Shown in pieces: positions 17,184 to 26,055 of a stretch of 42,712 bases of DNA. The notes beneath the pieces were generated by a model. That model did no database searches and was not told the origin of the DNA. It saw nothing but the letters and a program-made list of their open reading frames with translations. The stretch's first letter is position 1. Every line of letters begins with the position of its first letter. The stretch is from Sphingomonadaceae bacterium (GTDB lineage: Bacteria > Pseudomonadota > Alphaproteobacteria > Sphingomonadales > Sphingomonadaceae), in contig JADLBY010000175.1 of NCBI GenBank assembly GCA_020847445.1, positions 1-42,712 of the forward strand, read 5' to 3'. The translations under genes were made by a program, and so were the position numbers.

Positions 17184-20100
17184 ATGTACCAACAAGCTTT
17201 CATCCTCGACGCCCCGGTCAACAACAGTCCGGCCATAACGGCCGCGCATATGTTGTCCGAAGATCTTGCCGCCAATGTTCCGATCACGCGCGAGCGGGTT
17301 TCGCATATCCTTACCTCTATCACTGGCGGGAGCGATGCCGATAAGGCTTGGTCGTTAGCCGATGGCCAGACGGCGGTGGATATCGCGATGCTGCTGTGTC
17401 TGCGGGCCGACCATCGCATCACACCGTCGAGCCAGGCTGACGAAGCGCTGGACTACTTCCAGAAATTGGGCGGATTGACGCCGCGCCCTTACAACCGAAC
17501 CGAAGAACAGGTCCGCTTGCAGCAATTCTCGACACCATTGGGGCTGGCCTGGCTTGCGGCGCGTGCCGCCGCGTTGACGCCATCAGATATCGTCCTCGAA
17601 CCTTCCGCCGGAACGGGCCATCTGGCCTATTGGGCAAAGACATGCGGTGCAAAACTGGCGTTGAACGAAATCGATCCCGTTCGCTGCGAAGCGCTGCAGC
17701 TGCTGTTCCCCGGAGACGCCATATCAAGCCATGATGGCGAACTTATCGACGAGTTGCTCGAACCTTCGATTCTTCCCACAGCACTGCTTATCAACCCGCC
17801 CTATTCTGTAGGGTTGGAACGCGGAAAAAACGGCCACACGGGTGCACGTCATCTCCGTTCAGCGCTCGCGCGCCTCGCAGCGGGCGGCCGCGCGGTAGCC
17901 ATCATGCCCGAATGGTTTGATGCACATGCCTTTTTGGCACGCACGCAAATGCAGCTGGCGCTCCGGCTTGATCTCGCTTTGCCTCGTGCGTTCCTCAGCT
18001 CCGGAACGTCAATTACAACGCGCATCATTGTCATCGACAAGATTGGTCCCACAAGCCCGCCGGTCACCGGCACGGCTGCCGAACTCGCTGAGGCACTGGA
18101 CTTTGTCGATGCCTTGCCGCCGCGTTCGTCAATGCATGCGTGTGCACTCCCACTGACAGCTAAACTGCCGGCGCTCCGGCTTGCAACTGCATCTCCAAGG
18201 GCAATACTCGCACCGCCCAAACCAAAGGTCGCGCCGCAAATTACGCCCATTTCGCTCGACTATGTAGCACTCGCCGAGCCTGCGCCGATTTCAGAGCAGG
18301 TCGGTCATTATCTGCCCTATCGCCCCAGCCGCATCGCTATTCCCGATGCCTGTCCGCACCCGACGCCGCTTGTGGAATCGGTTGCTATGGGTTCGATCGC
18401 AGCTCCTGTTCCTGCTGCGCGGCCGTTGGTCAGCCAGACCTGCATCGACGACGGGCTATTATCCGAAGCCCAGCTTGAAACGCTCATTTACGCAGTAAAT
18501 GCATTCGAGCGCGATTTGGCGGGTACTTACATTCCCACCGATAAGGGGTGCAGCATTGAACCGAGCGCCGAGGGTAAAGCCTATCGCTGTGGCTATTTCC
18601 TTGGCGATGGGACCGGCGCTGGCAAAGGTCGTCAGTTGGCAAGCATCATCATGGATCGCTGGCTCCGCGGTGAACGGCGTCATATCTGGCTGTCGAAGAA
18701 CGAAGCTCTGCTCGAAGATGCCAGACGCGACTGGTCGGCGCTCGGCGGATTGCCGCTTGATGTCCAGCCGCTCTCGCAATGGAAACTCGGCAGCGCGCTT
18801 GGCATGAGCGAAGGCATAGTCTTCGTCACTTATCCGACGCTGCGATCCGGACGCGTCGATGCGACCCGCCTCGACCAACTGCTCGATTGGGCGGGCGAAG
18901 ACTTTGATGGCGTGATCGCCTTTGACGAAGCCCATGCCATGGCCAATGCCGCCGGCGGGGAAGGATTGCGCGGCAAGGTCAAGGGATCAGAACAGGGGAT
19001 AGCGGGCGTCCGGCTGCAAAACCTGCTGCCCCGCGCACGCGTCATCTACGCGTCGGCCACCGGTGCTTCGGACGTCAATAATCTCGCTTACGCCTCGCGC
19101 CTCGGCCTTTGGGGTTCGGAGACTGCCTTTGCGACGCGCGACAAATTTGTCTCCGACATCCGTGCTGGCGGAATTGCGGCGATGGAATTGGTTGCACGCG
19201 ACCTGAAATCGCTCGGTCTCTATACGGCCCGGGCATTGTCCTTTGCCGGTGTTGAATATGAGATACTCGAACATGAACTGACCGAGGCGCAAATCCGGAT
19301 TTATGACGCCTATGCTGATGCCTGGGCCATCATCCATGCAAACTTAGGCGAGGTGCTCGAAGCTACGCGCATCGTCGATGCAGACAGCGGCGCAACGCTC
19401 AACAAGGGTGCCAAGGCCGCCGCCTTGTCGATATTTGAAGGAACCAAGCAGCGCTTCTTCGCTCAATTGCTGCTCTCGATGAAGCTTCCCAGCCTCCTTC
19501 CGGCCATCAGCCAAGCGCTTGCCGACGGCCATTCGGCGGTTGTGCAGCTGGTTTCGACCGCCGAAGCCATGCTCAACCGGCGGCTTGCCGATCTCGACGT
19601 TGCGGAACGCGAAAATCTTGAGATTGATCTCAGCCCGCGCGAATATGTCATCGATTATCTGACCCAGAGCTTTCCGGTTTGCTTGATGCAAGTCTTCGTT
19701 GACGACAATGGCGACGCGCGCTCCGAGCCGATGAGCGACGGCGACGGAAATCCCGTTCTTTGCCGCGCAGCACTTGCCGCGCGCGACACGATGATCGAGC
19801 AGCTCTGTGCATTGCCGCCCATTGCAACCGCGCTCGATGCCATCATCGAATGTTTCGGCGTCGAAGCCGTCGCCGAAGTGACGGGACGCACGCGCCGTTT
19901 GATCGTCGGAAGCGACGGCAGCCAGCGGCTGCAATCGCGAAGCGCCCGTTCCAACATCCTCGAAACGCAAGCCTTCATGGACGGCGACAAGCGCATATTG
20001 GTATTCTCGGATGCCGGCGGCACTGGTAGGTCCTATCACGCCGATTTGGGCGTACGGAACCAGTCCCGCCGCATTCACTTCCTTCTCGAACCCGGATGGC

Positions 20101-21425
20101 GGGCAGATGCAGCCATTCAGGGGCTGGGACGGACCAACCGCACCAACCAATCTTCGGCTCCCTTGTTCAGGCCGGTGACAACCGATGTGCGCGGCGAACG
20201 ACGCTTTATCTCCACGATTGCAAGGCGCTTGGACAGTCTGGGCGCGCTGACCCGCGGCCAGCGCCAAACAGGCGGGCAAAATCTGTTCGATCCAGCCGAT
20301 AATCTTGAAAGCAATTATGCCAAGGACGCGCTCAACCGCTGGTTTCACCTGCTCTATGAAGGAAAGATACAGGCGGTCGACTTTGAGACTTTCCAGAAAC
20401 TTTCAGGGCTCAATATCGAAGCAAGCGACGGCGGTCTGGTTGACGATCTGCCTCCCATCCAACGCTGGCTCAATCGCATATTGGCTTTTCCGATCCACCT
20501 TCAGAACGCTGTCTTCGACGAGTTTCTGGGGCTGGTTGAAGCAAGGGTTGCAGCAGCGCGCGATGCCGGGACGCTCGACCTTGGCGTTGAAACCATTGCT
20601 GTCGAAGACTTCCGCATCCATTCCGATCTTGTGCTGCGAACCGATGCAGCAACCGGCGCAACAACGCATCTTCTCGATATCGAAATCACCCGCAAGCAGC
20701 GCCCTCAGCTCTTCGACACGCTCGCACGGCGCTACTTTGGGAAAGGTAAAGCCCCCAAATATGTTCGCAATGAACGGTCGGGCAAAGTCGCACTTCTTCT
20801 GCCGACCCGGGGATTGATCACCGATGCAGGCGAGCGCATCGCTCGCTTCATAGCCATCCGGCCGTTGCGCGATGAATATCTCACCGCCGATCAACTTGCC
20901 GAAAGCAATTGGTCAGATATCGAACTTGCTGGCTTTGAAGCTTCATGGCGTGCCGAAACAGATGAAGCTATCGCAACACCGAAATCCGACAGGCTCTTTC
21001 TTGCGACAGGCCTTTTGCTGCCCGTCTGGGATAAGCTCCCCGATGATTATGTCCGCGTCAGCCGATTAGCTGCCGCCGATGGGCGGACGCTCTTAGGGAG
21101 GGAAATCAGCCAGATCGACATAACGGACCTGTCGCAGAAACTGGGTCTTGAACTTTCACCTAGCCTCCCAATCGATGAGGTTGCTGACCTTGTCCTGAAA
21201 ACGGGCAAGACGCTGCCGCTTTCGAGTGTCGAGCCGCTGATGCTCAAACGGTCGCTCGTAAACGGCAGCCAACGGCTCGAACTGACCGGATGGTCGGCCG
21301 AGCGATTGGCCTGGTATAAGGCGCAAGGCTGCTTCACAGAGATCATCCGATACCAGACACGGCTGTTTCTGCCTCTTACCCAAGCAGATCTAGTGCTGGC
21401 TGCTATTGTAAGAATATCTTTTTGA
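17184..21425 (+). CDS. Giant N6-adenine methylase / Strawberry-notch-type helicase fusion
   Basis: 1413 residues. The N-terminal part is an adenine-N6 DNA methyltransferase: SAM motif LEPSAGTGH (138-146) and catalytic NPPY (204-207). After a proline-rich linker comes a superfamily 2 helicase of the Strawberry-notch type: Walker A GDGTGAGKGR (474-483), DEAH box (581-584), YASATG, FSDAGGTGRSYHADL, and motif VI QGLGRTNRTNQ (979-989). The C-terminal quarter is unassigned. The family is common on alphaproteobacterial plasmids and integrated elements. Its likely job is DNA protection or replication of incoming DNA, but this is inferred. Start chosen by AGGAGG 8 bases before the ATG. Confidence 0.9.
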   Translation: MYQQAFILDAPVNNSPAITAAHMLSEDLAANVPITRERVSHILTSITGGSDADKAWSLADGQTAVDIAMLLCLRADHRITPSSQADEALDYFQKLGGLTPRPYNRTEEQVRLQQFSTPLGLAWLAARAAALTPSDIVLEPSAGTGHLAYWAKTCGAKLALNEIDPVRCEALQLLFPGDAISSHDGELIDELLEPSILPTALLINPPYSVGLERGKNGHTGARHLRSALARLAAGGRAVAIMPEWFDAHAFLARTQMQLALRLDLALPRAFLSSGTSITTRIIVIDKIGPTSPPVTGTAAELAEALDFVDALPPRSSMHACALPLTAKLPALRLATASPRAILAPPKPKVAPQITPISLDYVALAEPAPISEQVGHYLPYRPSRIAIPDACPHPTPLVESVAMGSIAAPVPAARPLVSQTCIDDGLLSEAQLETLIYAVNAFERDLAGTYIPTDKGCSIEPSAEGKAYRCGYFLGDGTGAGKGRQLASIIMDRWLRGERRHIWLSKNEALLEDARRDWSALGGLPLDVQPLSQWKLGSALGMSEGIVFVTYPTLRSGRVDATRLDQLLDWAGEDFDGVIAFDEAHAMANAAGGEGLRGKVKGSEQGIAGVRLQNLLPRARVIYASATGASDVNNLAYASRLGLWGSETAFATRDKFVSDIRAGGIAAMELVARDLKSLGLYTARALSFAGVEYEILEHELTEAQIRIYDAYADAWAIIHANLGEVLEATRIVDADSGATLNKGAKAAALSIFEGTKQRFFAQLLLSMKLPSLLPAISQALADGHSAVVQLVSTAEAMLNRRLADLDVAERENLEIDLSPREYVIDYLTQSFPVCLMQVFVDDNGDARSEPMSDGDGNPVLCRAALAARDTMIEQLCALPPIATALDAIIECFGVEAVAEVTGRTRRLIVGSDGSQRLQSRSARSNILETQAFMDGDKRILVFSDAGGTGRSYHADLGVRNQSRRIHFLLEPGWRADAAIQGLGRTNRTNQSSAPLFRPVTTDVRGERRFISTIARRLDSLGALTRGQRQTGGQNLFDPADNLESNYAKDALNRWFHLLYEGKIQAVDFETFQKLSGLNIEASDGGLVDDLPPIQRWLNRILAFPIHLQNAVFDEFLGLVEARVAAARDAGTLDLGVETIAVEDFRIHSDLVLRTDAATGATTHLLDIEITRKQRPQLFDTLARRYFGKGKAPKYVRNERSGKVALLLPTRGLITDAGERIARFIAIRPLRDEYLTADQLAESNWSDIELAGFEASWRAETDEAIATPKSDRLFLATGLLLPVWDKLPDDYVRVSRLAAADGRTLLGREISQIDITDLSQKLGLELSPSLPIDEVADLVLKTGKTLPLSSVEPLMLKRSLVNGSQRLELTGWSAERLAWYKAQGCFTEIIRYQTRLFLPLTQADLVLAAIVRISF

Positions 21426-21516
21426 AACGCGACGATTTCTTCCAAGCTATCTGCGACCATATAATCTAACTCGCCGATGCGACCCAAAGGAGCAAAATCT
21501 GTTGTACCTTCCACTG

Positions 21517-21546
21517 ACCCCGGCCAATTCGTTGGTCGGGGTTATT
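21517..21546 (+). terminator. Intrinsic terminator with TTCG tetraloop
   Basis: An 11-bp stem (21517-21527 with 21532-21542, one G-T pair) closes on TTCG and is followed by TATTTG. It lies 92 bases after the helicase/methylase stop and separates that gene from the ParB-like gene. Confidence 0.75.
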
Positions 21547-21586
21547 TGTCTCGGATTATTACAGCTTTGGCAACGCCACCACCCAG

Positions 21587-21670
21587 ACAAGAGGGGAGAG
21601 GGCTCCTGCATTTGCGGGCTTTGATGGAGCGAATGGCGTTCCGTCAGCTCAAAACTTCAGGAGTTATGAC
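21587..21670 (+). promoter_or_regulatory. Leader of the ParB-like gene with purine block and possible Shine-Dalgarno pairing
   Basis: The leader begins with ACAAGAGGGGAGAGGG, like the leaders of the helicase/methylase and ardC genes. CTCCTG at 21603-21608 is complementary to CAGGAG (21658-21663), the Shine-Dalgarno of the downstream gene. The 6-bp pairing could be by chance. Confidence 0.4.
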
Positions 21671-23668
21671 ATGTTGAAATCCATTCCCTTGAACAAGCTC
21701 GTCGCCAGTCCGCGCAATGTGCGCAAGCGCCGCGATCAGGCCGCCGATGCTGAATTGAAGGCGAGCATTGCCTCGCTCGGCCTTCTGCAGAACCTTGTCG
21801 TACGTGCGGGCAAGAAGGGCCTTTATGAGGTCGAAGCCGGTGAGCGCCGTCGTTCGTCGTTGCTGGAACTGGCCGCGGAAAAGATCGTCGAAAAGAATAT
21901 GCCCGTTATGTGCCTTGTCTTGGATGGCGATGAGACCGAAGTGCGCGAAGCCACTCTGGCTGAAAACTTCCATACGCTGAAGCTCAATCCGGCCGACGAA
22001 GCGCTGGGCTTTGCCAGCATCATCGAGACGGGTGCAACGCCAGACGATGTCGCGCGCCGCTTCGGTTTGACCGTGCGCTTTGTCGAGGGCCGGCTGCGCC
22101 TCGCTTCGCTTGCACCTGTCATCTTCGAAGCCTTGGGAGCTGGAGAGATCACGCTCGACATGGCCAAAGCCTATGGTGCTACATCCGATCACACGATCCA
22201 GACCCGGGTGTTCGAGGAGGTCACCGAGTCCTGCTATCGCGCAACGCCCGACAGCATCCGCCGCATGGTCCTGAACAGCAGTGTTCGTGGCAGCGATCCG
22301 CGCGCGCAATTCGTCGGAAAGGATGCTTATATTGAAGCCGGTGGCCGGATTGACCGGGAACTGTTCGACAATGACGATGATGAATCCTGGCTCGATGTCG
22401 CGCTGCTTGAAAGCCTTGCTTCGGCCAAAATGGAAGAAGCAGCAAAAGTTGCCGCTGACGAACAGGGCCTGGCCTGGGTCACACCAACGCTTGCCAACTA
22501 TATCAGCCACGACCTTGTCGAAGGTCTGCACCGTGTTCCCGTTCCGGCGCGGGTTTATACCGATGACGAGCTTGCCCGCCTCGACGATCTCGACACGGCC
22601 TACGATGTTCAGGCAGCGATTCTCGAAGATGAGGACAGCAGCGAGGAGGCCATCCGTTCGGCAGAGGCCGAAATCGCGCGGATCGATGCCGAGGTCGCTG
22701 CAATCCGCGACCGGACGCCCGAACTCGACGCGGATACAAAACGCGATTGTGGTATGGTGCTGACATTGGGCCGCGATGGGGTGCCCGTGCTCCAGCCGCA
22801 ATACTTCACCAAGGAACTGGTCGTCAGCCCCGATGATGGCGGCACAATGGAAGTTGTCTCAACCGGCCCAGCCGACAAACCGAACCGCCTCGGCCTGTCA
22901 CAACGGTTGGCCGACGAGTTGTCCATGCAGCGCCGCGATGTCCTTGCGCTCCATGTCGCAAATGATCCGGCCTTGGCTATGGACCTGTTCGTCTTCACCC
23001 TGGCAGATGCGGACAGCTACAAATTTGGTGGATCGCCCGGCCTCAATCTCAACGGGCGGGCGCCTGGAGGACCGGCGTTCGGTTTTGAAGCAAGTGATGC
23101 TCCGGCAACGGCAGCCCTTGCCGAACTGCGATCGGGCCTTGATGAAAGCTGGCGCAGCGGTGACACGATATCAGAGCGTTTTGACCTCTTCCGCAGTCTT
23201 GACGACGAGCATCGTCATGCGTGGTTGAGCTGGGTGGTTGCCCGGACATTCGAGGCAAGCCTCAATGGCATCGGCAATCGCGTCAATCCGTTCCACGATC
23301 ATCTTGCCGGGCTCATCGGTTTCGACATGGCATCCTGGTGGCGCCCGACCGCTGCCAATTATTTCGACCGGGTTTCAAAGGCCGCAATTCTCGATGCGCT
23401 TGCCGAGGTCGGTGGCCCGACGCTCGCATCGCGTTTCGCTTCATCCAAAAAGGGCGAGCTTGCGGCAAGCGCCGAACGGATCTTTGCAGGCAATTTCATC
23501 ACCGAAGCCGAGGTCAAGGAAGCAGCACTTCGCTGGCTCCCGGCACCGATGCAATTTGTCTGCGCCGAACCAGCCGGTGAGGTTGACAAATCGAAGGACA
23601 GCGAACCAGTATCAAGTGGCGAGGGAACCACCGCTGAAGAAAATGTGGACGTCGAACTCGCCGCCTGA
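21671..23668 (+). CDS. Large ParB/Spo0J-like protein of plasmid leading-region type
   Basis: 665 residues, more than twice the length of a partition ParB. Residues 1-95 form a ParB N-terminal (CTPase/nuclease-like) domain, with SPRNVRKRR, EVEAGERRRSSLL and ATLAENFHTLKLNPADEALGF. A helix-turn-helix region follows (TPDDVARRFGLTVRFVEGRLRLA, about 127-149). The rest is a poorly characterised acidic region with a coiled-coil-like stretch near 320-350 and an Asp/Glu-rich tail. There is no ParA gene nearby, so partition is unlikely. Long ParB-like proteins of this kind occur beside ssb and antirestriction genes in the leading regions of conjugative plasmids, and the same neighbours occur here. AGGAG precedes the ATG. 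Confidence 0.85.
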   Translation: MLKSIPLNKLVASPRNVRKRRDQAADAELKASIASLGLLQNLVVRAGKKGLYEVEAGERRRSSLLELAAEKIVEKNMPVMCLVLDGDETEVREATLAENFHTLKLNPADEALGFASIIETGATPDDVARRFGLTVRFVEGRLRLASLAPVIFEALGAGEITLDMAKAYGATSDHTIQTRVFEEVTESCYRATPDSIRRMVLNSSVRGSDPRAQFVGKDAYIEAGGRIDRELFDNDDDESWLDVALLESLASAKMEEAAKVAADEQGLAWVTPTLANYISHDLVEGLHRVPVPARVYTDDELARLDDLDTAYDVQAAILEDEDSSEEAIRSAEAEIARIDAEVAAIRDRTPELDADTKRDCGMVLTLGRDGVPVLQPQYFTKELVVSPDDGGTMEVVSTGPADKPNRLGLSQRLADELSMQRRDVLALHVANDPALAMDLFVFTLADADSYKFGGSPGLNLNGRAPGGPAFGFEASDAPATAALAELRSGLDESWRSGDTISERFDLFRSLDDEHRHAWLSWVVARTFEASLNGIGNRVNPFHDHLAGLIGFDMASWWRPTAANYFDRVSKAAILDALAEVGGPTLASRFASSKKGELAASAERIFAGNFITEAEVKEAALRWLPAPMQFVCAEPAGEVDKSKDSEPVSSGEGTTAEENVDVELAA

Positions 23669-23705
23669 CCTCCTCCTGACAGGAAGTGCCTGAACGGCGT
23701 TCGCA

Positions 23706-23742
23706 TGAAGCGGCTCTCTCGGTGATCGAGGGGGCCGCTTCA
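23706..23742 (+). terminator. Stem-loop terminator after the ParB-like gene
   Basis: TGAAGCGGC (23706-23714) pairs perfectly with GCCGCTTCA (23734-23742), followed by CTCCGTTT. The U-tract is weak, so it may be an imperfect terminator or a processing hairpin. Confidence 0.55.
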
Positions 23743-23833
23743 CTCCGTTTGGGCCATCAATGAGAGGAGAGGGAGCTTGCTCGCCTGTGTCGTCGAAGGA
23801 TTGTCTTCGTCTGACATTCAGGAGAATGTTCCC

Positions 23834-24763
23834 ATGTCCTATCGTTCAAAATCTGCAAGCCCTTCGCCCGCAGCGCGCATAACCGACCAGATTATCGACA
23901 GGCTGGAGGCTGGTACCAAACCATGGGTCAAGCCCTGGCGGGGTGGAACAGTCTCGCGCCCATTGCGTGCCTGCGGAATCCCCTATCGCGGCATGAACGT
24001 GTTCTGGCTCTGGATGATTGCCGACCTCAACGGCTATGCGTCGCCCTACTGGATGACCTATGCCCAGGCGGTAAAGCTTGGGGCGCAGGTCAGGAAGGGC
24101 GAAAAATCGACCATTGCCATTTTCTACAAAAGCTACGCGAAAGAGGTCGCCGCATCGGAGGGTGATGATGTCGAGGAAGAGACCCGCCGAGTCCTGAAAT
24201 CTTATGCTGTGTTCAATGCCGATCAAATCGACGGGCTTGACAGCCGCTTTTACCCTGCGCGTGATCTTGCGCTCGTTGAACCTGAAGGGCGCAAGACTGA
24301 ACTCGATGCGTTCTTTGCCCGCATCCCTGCGCAATTGCGCCATATGGGGGCAGCAGCCTATTATGAGCCTTCTGCCGATCGCATCACAATGCCGCTGCCT
24401 GAGCTGTTTTCAGGCTATGACCATTATTATGCGACACTGGCGCACGAGCTGTCGCACTGGACCGGCCATGGCTCGCGGCTAGGGCGCGATCTCAAAAACC
24501 GCTTTGGTAGTGCGGCCTATGCAGCCGAGGAGCTTGTCGCCGAGCTTTCCAGCGCCATGTTGGGCGCAGAGCTTGGGCTTCCGGTCGCGCATCTTGATAG
24601 CCATGCCAGCTATATCGACCATTGGCTTCGCCTGCTTCGCGAGGATGATCGTGCTATCCTCACCGCTGCTGCCCGTGCCGAAGAGGCAAGTGCATTGCTC
24701 TTGCGGCTTGGGGGATGGACAGCGCACGAGACGTCCGTAGCCGAGCTTGAAGAAGCAGCCTGA
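23834..24763 (+). CDS. ardC: Antirestriction protein ArdC
   Basis: 309 residues from the ATG at 23834, which has AGGAGA upstream (an earlier in-frame ATG at 23777 has none). Two domains: an N-terminal ssDNA-binding ArdC domain (ITDQIIDRLEAGTKPWVKPW, then PYRGMNVFWLWMI and YWMTYAQAVKLGAQVRKGEK) and a C-terminal zincin-like metallopeptidase-fold domain with HELSH at 204-208 in LAHELSHWTGHGSRL. ArdC proteins of conjugative plasmids bind incoming single-stranded DNA and protect it from host restriction. Its position between the ParB-like gene and a toxin-antitoxin pair, upstream of ssb, fits an early-expressed transfer-protection module. Confidence 0.93.
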   Translation: MSYRSKSASPSPAARITDQIIDRLEAGTKPWVKPWRGGTVSRPLRACGIPYRGMNVFWLWMIADLNGYASPYWMTYAQAVKLGAQVRKGEKSTIAIFYKSYAKEVAASEGDDVEEETRRVLKSYAVFNADQIDGLDSRFYPARDLALVEPEGRKTELDAFFARIPAQLRHMGAAAYYEPSADRITMPLPELFSGYDHYYATLAHELSHWTGHGSRLGRDLKNRFGSAAYAAEELVAELSSAMLGAELGLPVAHLDSHASYIDHWLRLLREDDRAILTAAARAEEASALLLRLGGWTAHETSVAELEEAA

Positions 24764-24822
24764 TTGCGCTGGGGAAGGTGAGACGCGCCGATTTGATGCT
24801 AGATTCGTCATGGAATGACGCC

Positions 24823-24851
24823 TTGATTTTCTGCATCGCATATGCTACATA
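24823..24851 (+). promoter_or_regulatory. Probable promoter of the xre-res operon
   Basis: TTGATT (24823-24828), a 17-base spacer and TACATA (24846-24851) form a plausible sigma70-like promoter directly upstream of the operator and ribosome site of the antitoxin gene. Confidence 0.5.
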
Positions 24852-24856
24852 AAATC

Positions 24857-24872
24857 ATCATCATAGGATGAT
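24857..24872. promoter_or_regulatory. Inverted repeat, probable autoregulatory operator of xre-res
   Basis: ATCATC-ATAG-GATGAT is a perfect 6-bp inverted repeat, located between the -10 box and the Shine-Dalgarno AAGGAG of the antitoxin gene. This is where the Xre antitoxin would be expected to bind for autoregulation. Confidence 0.55.
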
Positions 24873-24885
24873 AAGGAGATGCAAT

Positions 24886-25257
24886 ATGGCAACAGCCTTT
24901 CTCGATCCCGTCATTGATGCGCTCAGCGCAGATAAGGCCCATGGTATTGAACCCAAGCGACTGGCTGATATGTTGCAAATGTCGCTCGGCGAAATTGCCG
25001 AACTGGCGGGCGTCCATCGGACGACCCTGGCGCGCAATCCCGGTTCTCCCGAGGTGCAGGCCAAGTTGGGACCGATCGCGACAATCCTGTCGCGGGCTAC
25101 CGACATGGGCGGCGGTCTTTCAAAAGCTGTGCTGTGGTTCCGGCACCAGCCGATCGCAGCCTTTGGCTACAAGCGTGCGGTCGACATAGTGCAGGCCGGA
25201 GAAGCAACGCAAATCCTAGCATGGCTCGATGCGCTTGAAGATGGCGCTTACGCCTGA
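24886..25257 (+). CDS. Xre/MbcA/ParS-type antitoxin
   Basis: 123 residues. The central helix-turn-helix (LADMLQMSLGEIAELAGVHRTTLARN) and the C-terminal toxin-binding domain (AVLWFRHQPIAAFGYKRAVDIVQAGEATQILAWLDALEDGAY) are those of the DUF2384 (Xre/MbcA/ParS) antitoxin family. AAGGAG upstream supports the start at 24886. The RES-domain toxin gene starts 5 bases after its stop. It should neutralise the toxin and repress the operon through the inverted repeat in its promoter. Confidence 0.92.
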   Translation: MATAFLDPVIDALSADKAHGIEPKRLADMLQMSLGEIAELAGVHRTTLARNPGSPEVQAKLGPIATILSRATDMGGGLSKAVLWFRHQPIAAFGYKRAVDIVQAGEATQILAWLDALEDGAYA

Positions 25258-25262
25258 CAGGC

Positions 25263-25760
25263 ATGGACAATCTGATTAGTTTTTCGGCGCGAACATTTCG
25301 CGTTGTGCCGCCGCGCTGGGCCCATGCGCCCCTTTCGGGAGAAGGCGCGCGCCTGCATGGCGGGCGGTTTAACCCAGCCGGCATGGCAGCTTTTTATTCA
25401 GCGCTCGATCCCCTCACCGCTTATGCCGAATATACGCAAGCGTTATATGACCGGCCTGGGCTGCTTTGCTCCTTCGATATCGCAGACGCCAATATCATCG
25501 ACTTGTCGACAGACGCTGCGCTCGCATCTGCTGGATTGAGCGCGTCCGACCTTCAGGCTCGCTGGTTCGGCCGCAGCGATGCGCCGACGCAGGCCGCAGC
25601 GGTGCGGCTCCATGCAACGGGCGTCGATGGCCTTCTTTACCCCTCGTTGCAGCATGCTTCCGGGCGCAATCTTGTCCTGTGGCGCTGGAACGGACCGCCT
25701 ACGATCAGCCTGGTCGACCGGATGGGCGAGGCGGTTTCGAAGCCATTGGACAACAGCTAG
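25263..25760 (+). CDS. RES-domain toxin (NAD-degrading family)
   Basis: 165 residues. The RES domain is recognised by R-V-V-P near the N-terminus, LSGEGARLHGGRFNPAGMAAFYSA, the alanine/glutamate helix LTAYAEYTQAL, and ASGRNLVLW near the C-terminus. RES toxins degrade NAD+ when freed from their Xre antitoxin, encoded immediately upstream. Such pairs stabilise mobile elements by killing or arresting cells that lose them, and some act in phage defence. Length and order of motifs look intact, so an active toxin is likely. Confidence 0.9.
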   Translation: MDNLISFSARTFRVVPPRWAHAPLSGEGARLHGGRFNPAGMAAFYSALDPLTAYAEYTQALYDRPGLLCSFDIADANIIDLSTDAALASAGLSASDLQARWFGRSDAPTQAAAVRLHATGVDGLLYPSLQHASGRNLVLWRWNGPPTISLVDRMGEAVSKPLDNS

Positions 25761-26055
25761 GACTGCGGTCCGGCCCGCACCCTAAACTGAGATCTGCGGA
25801 AACTCCTAGCACCTGGCTGGTGTGACGTGGAGCCGCGTGCGCCAGGCGAGAGAGGCCCTGGACCAGCCGGCAGGGCGGCGCAACCCGCCCGGTCAGGCCC
25901 GTGTTGGCCTGCAAGCAGGCCTGCCCGCGCCAGCCTGGACCTTGGCGGGTTCCCCGGGCGCTAAGGCGCCGGTGCGCGCACCTGCCTTGATGCCGGTCCT
26001 GACGGGCTCTCGCTGGCGACACCGCCAGCGTGACACCCACATCAGGAGGATTATC
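25761..26055 (+). promoter_or_regulatory. GC-rich structured leader of the DUF2493 gene
   Basis: There is no gene in these 295 bases. It contains a compound hairpin at 25857-25897 (GGGCGG/CCGCCC inside CCTGgACC/GGTCAGG), a palindrome GGCCTGC-AA-GCAGGCC at 25906-25921, and an 8-bp hairpin CGCTGGCG-ACAC-CGCCAGCG at 26011-26030. The last lies between TCCTGA (25997-26002) and TCAGGA (26042-26047), so the Shine-Dalgarno could be occluded. Possible roles are a translational switch or a single-stranded-DNA promoter. Confidence 0.55.

Noticed and set aside
19344..20348. 334-codon leftward frame inside the helicase/methylase gene
   Set aside because: It lies opposite conserved helicase motifs and has no features of its own.
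21644..22801. 385-codon leftward frame opposite the ParB-like gene
   Set aside because: Shadow of the ParB N-terminal domain coding strand; no ribosome site or known motif.
21671..23668. Chromosome or plasmid partition ParB
   Set aside because: Twice the usual length, no ParA gene and no clear parS repeats nearby; the context of ArdC and SSB fits the leading-region type better.
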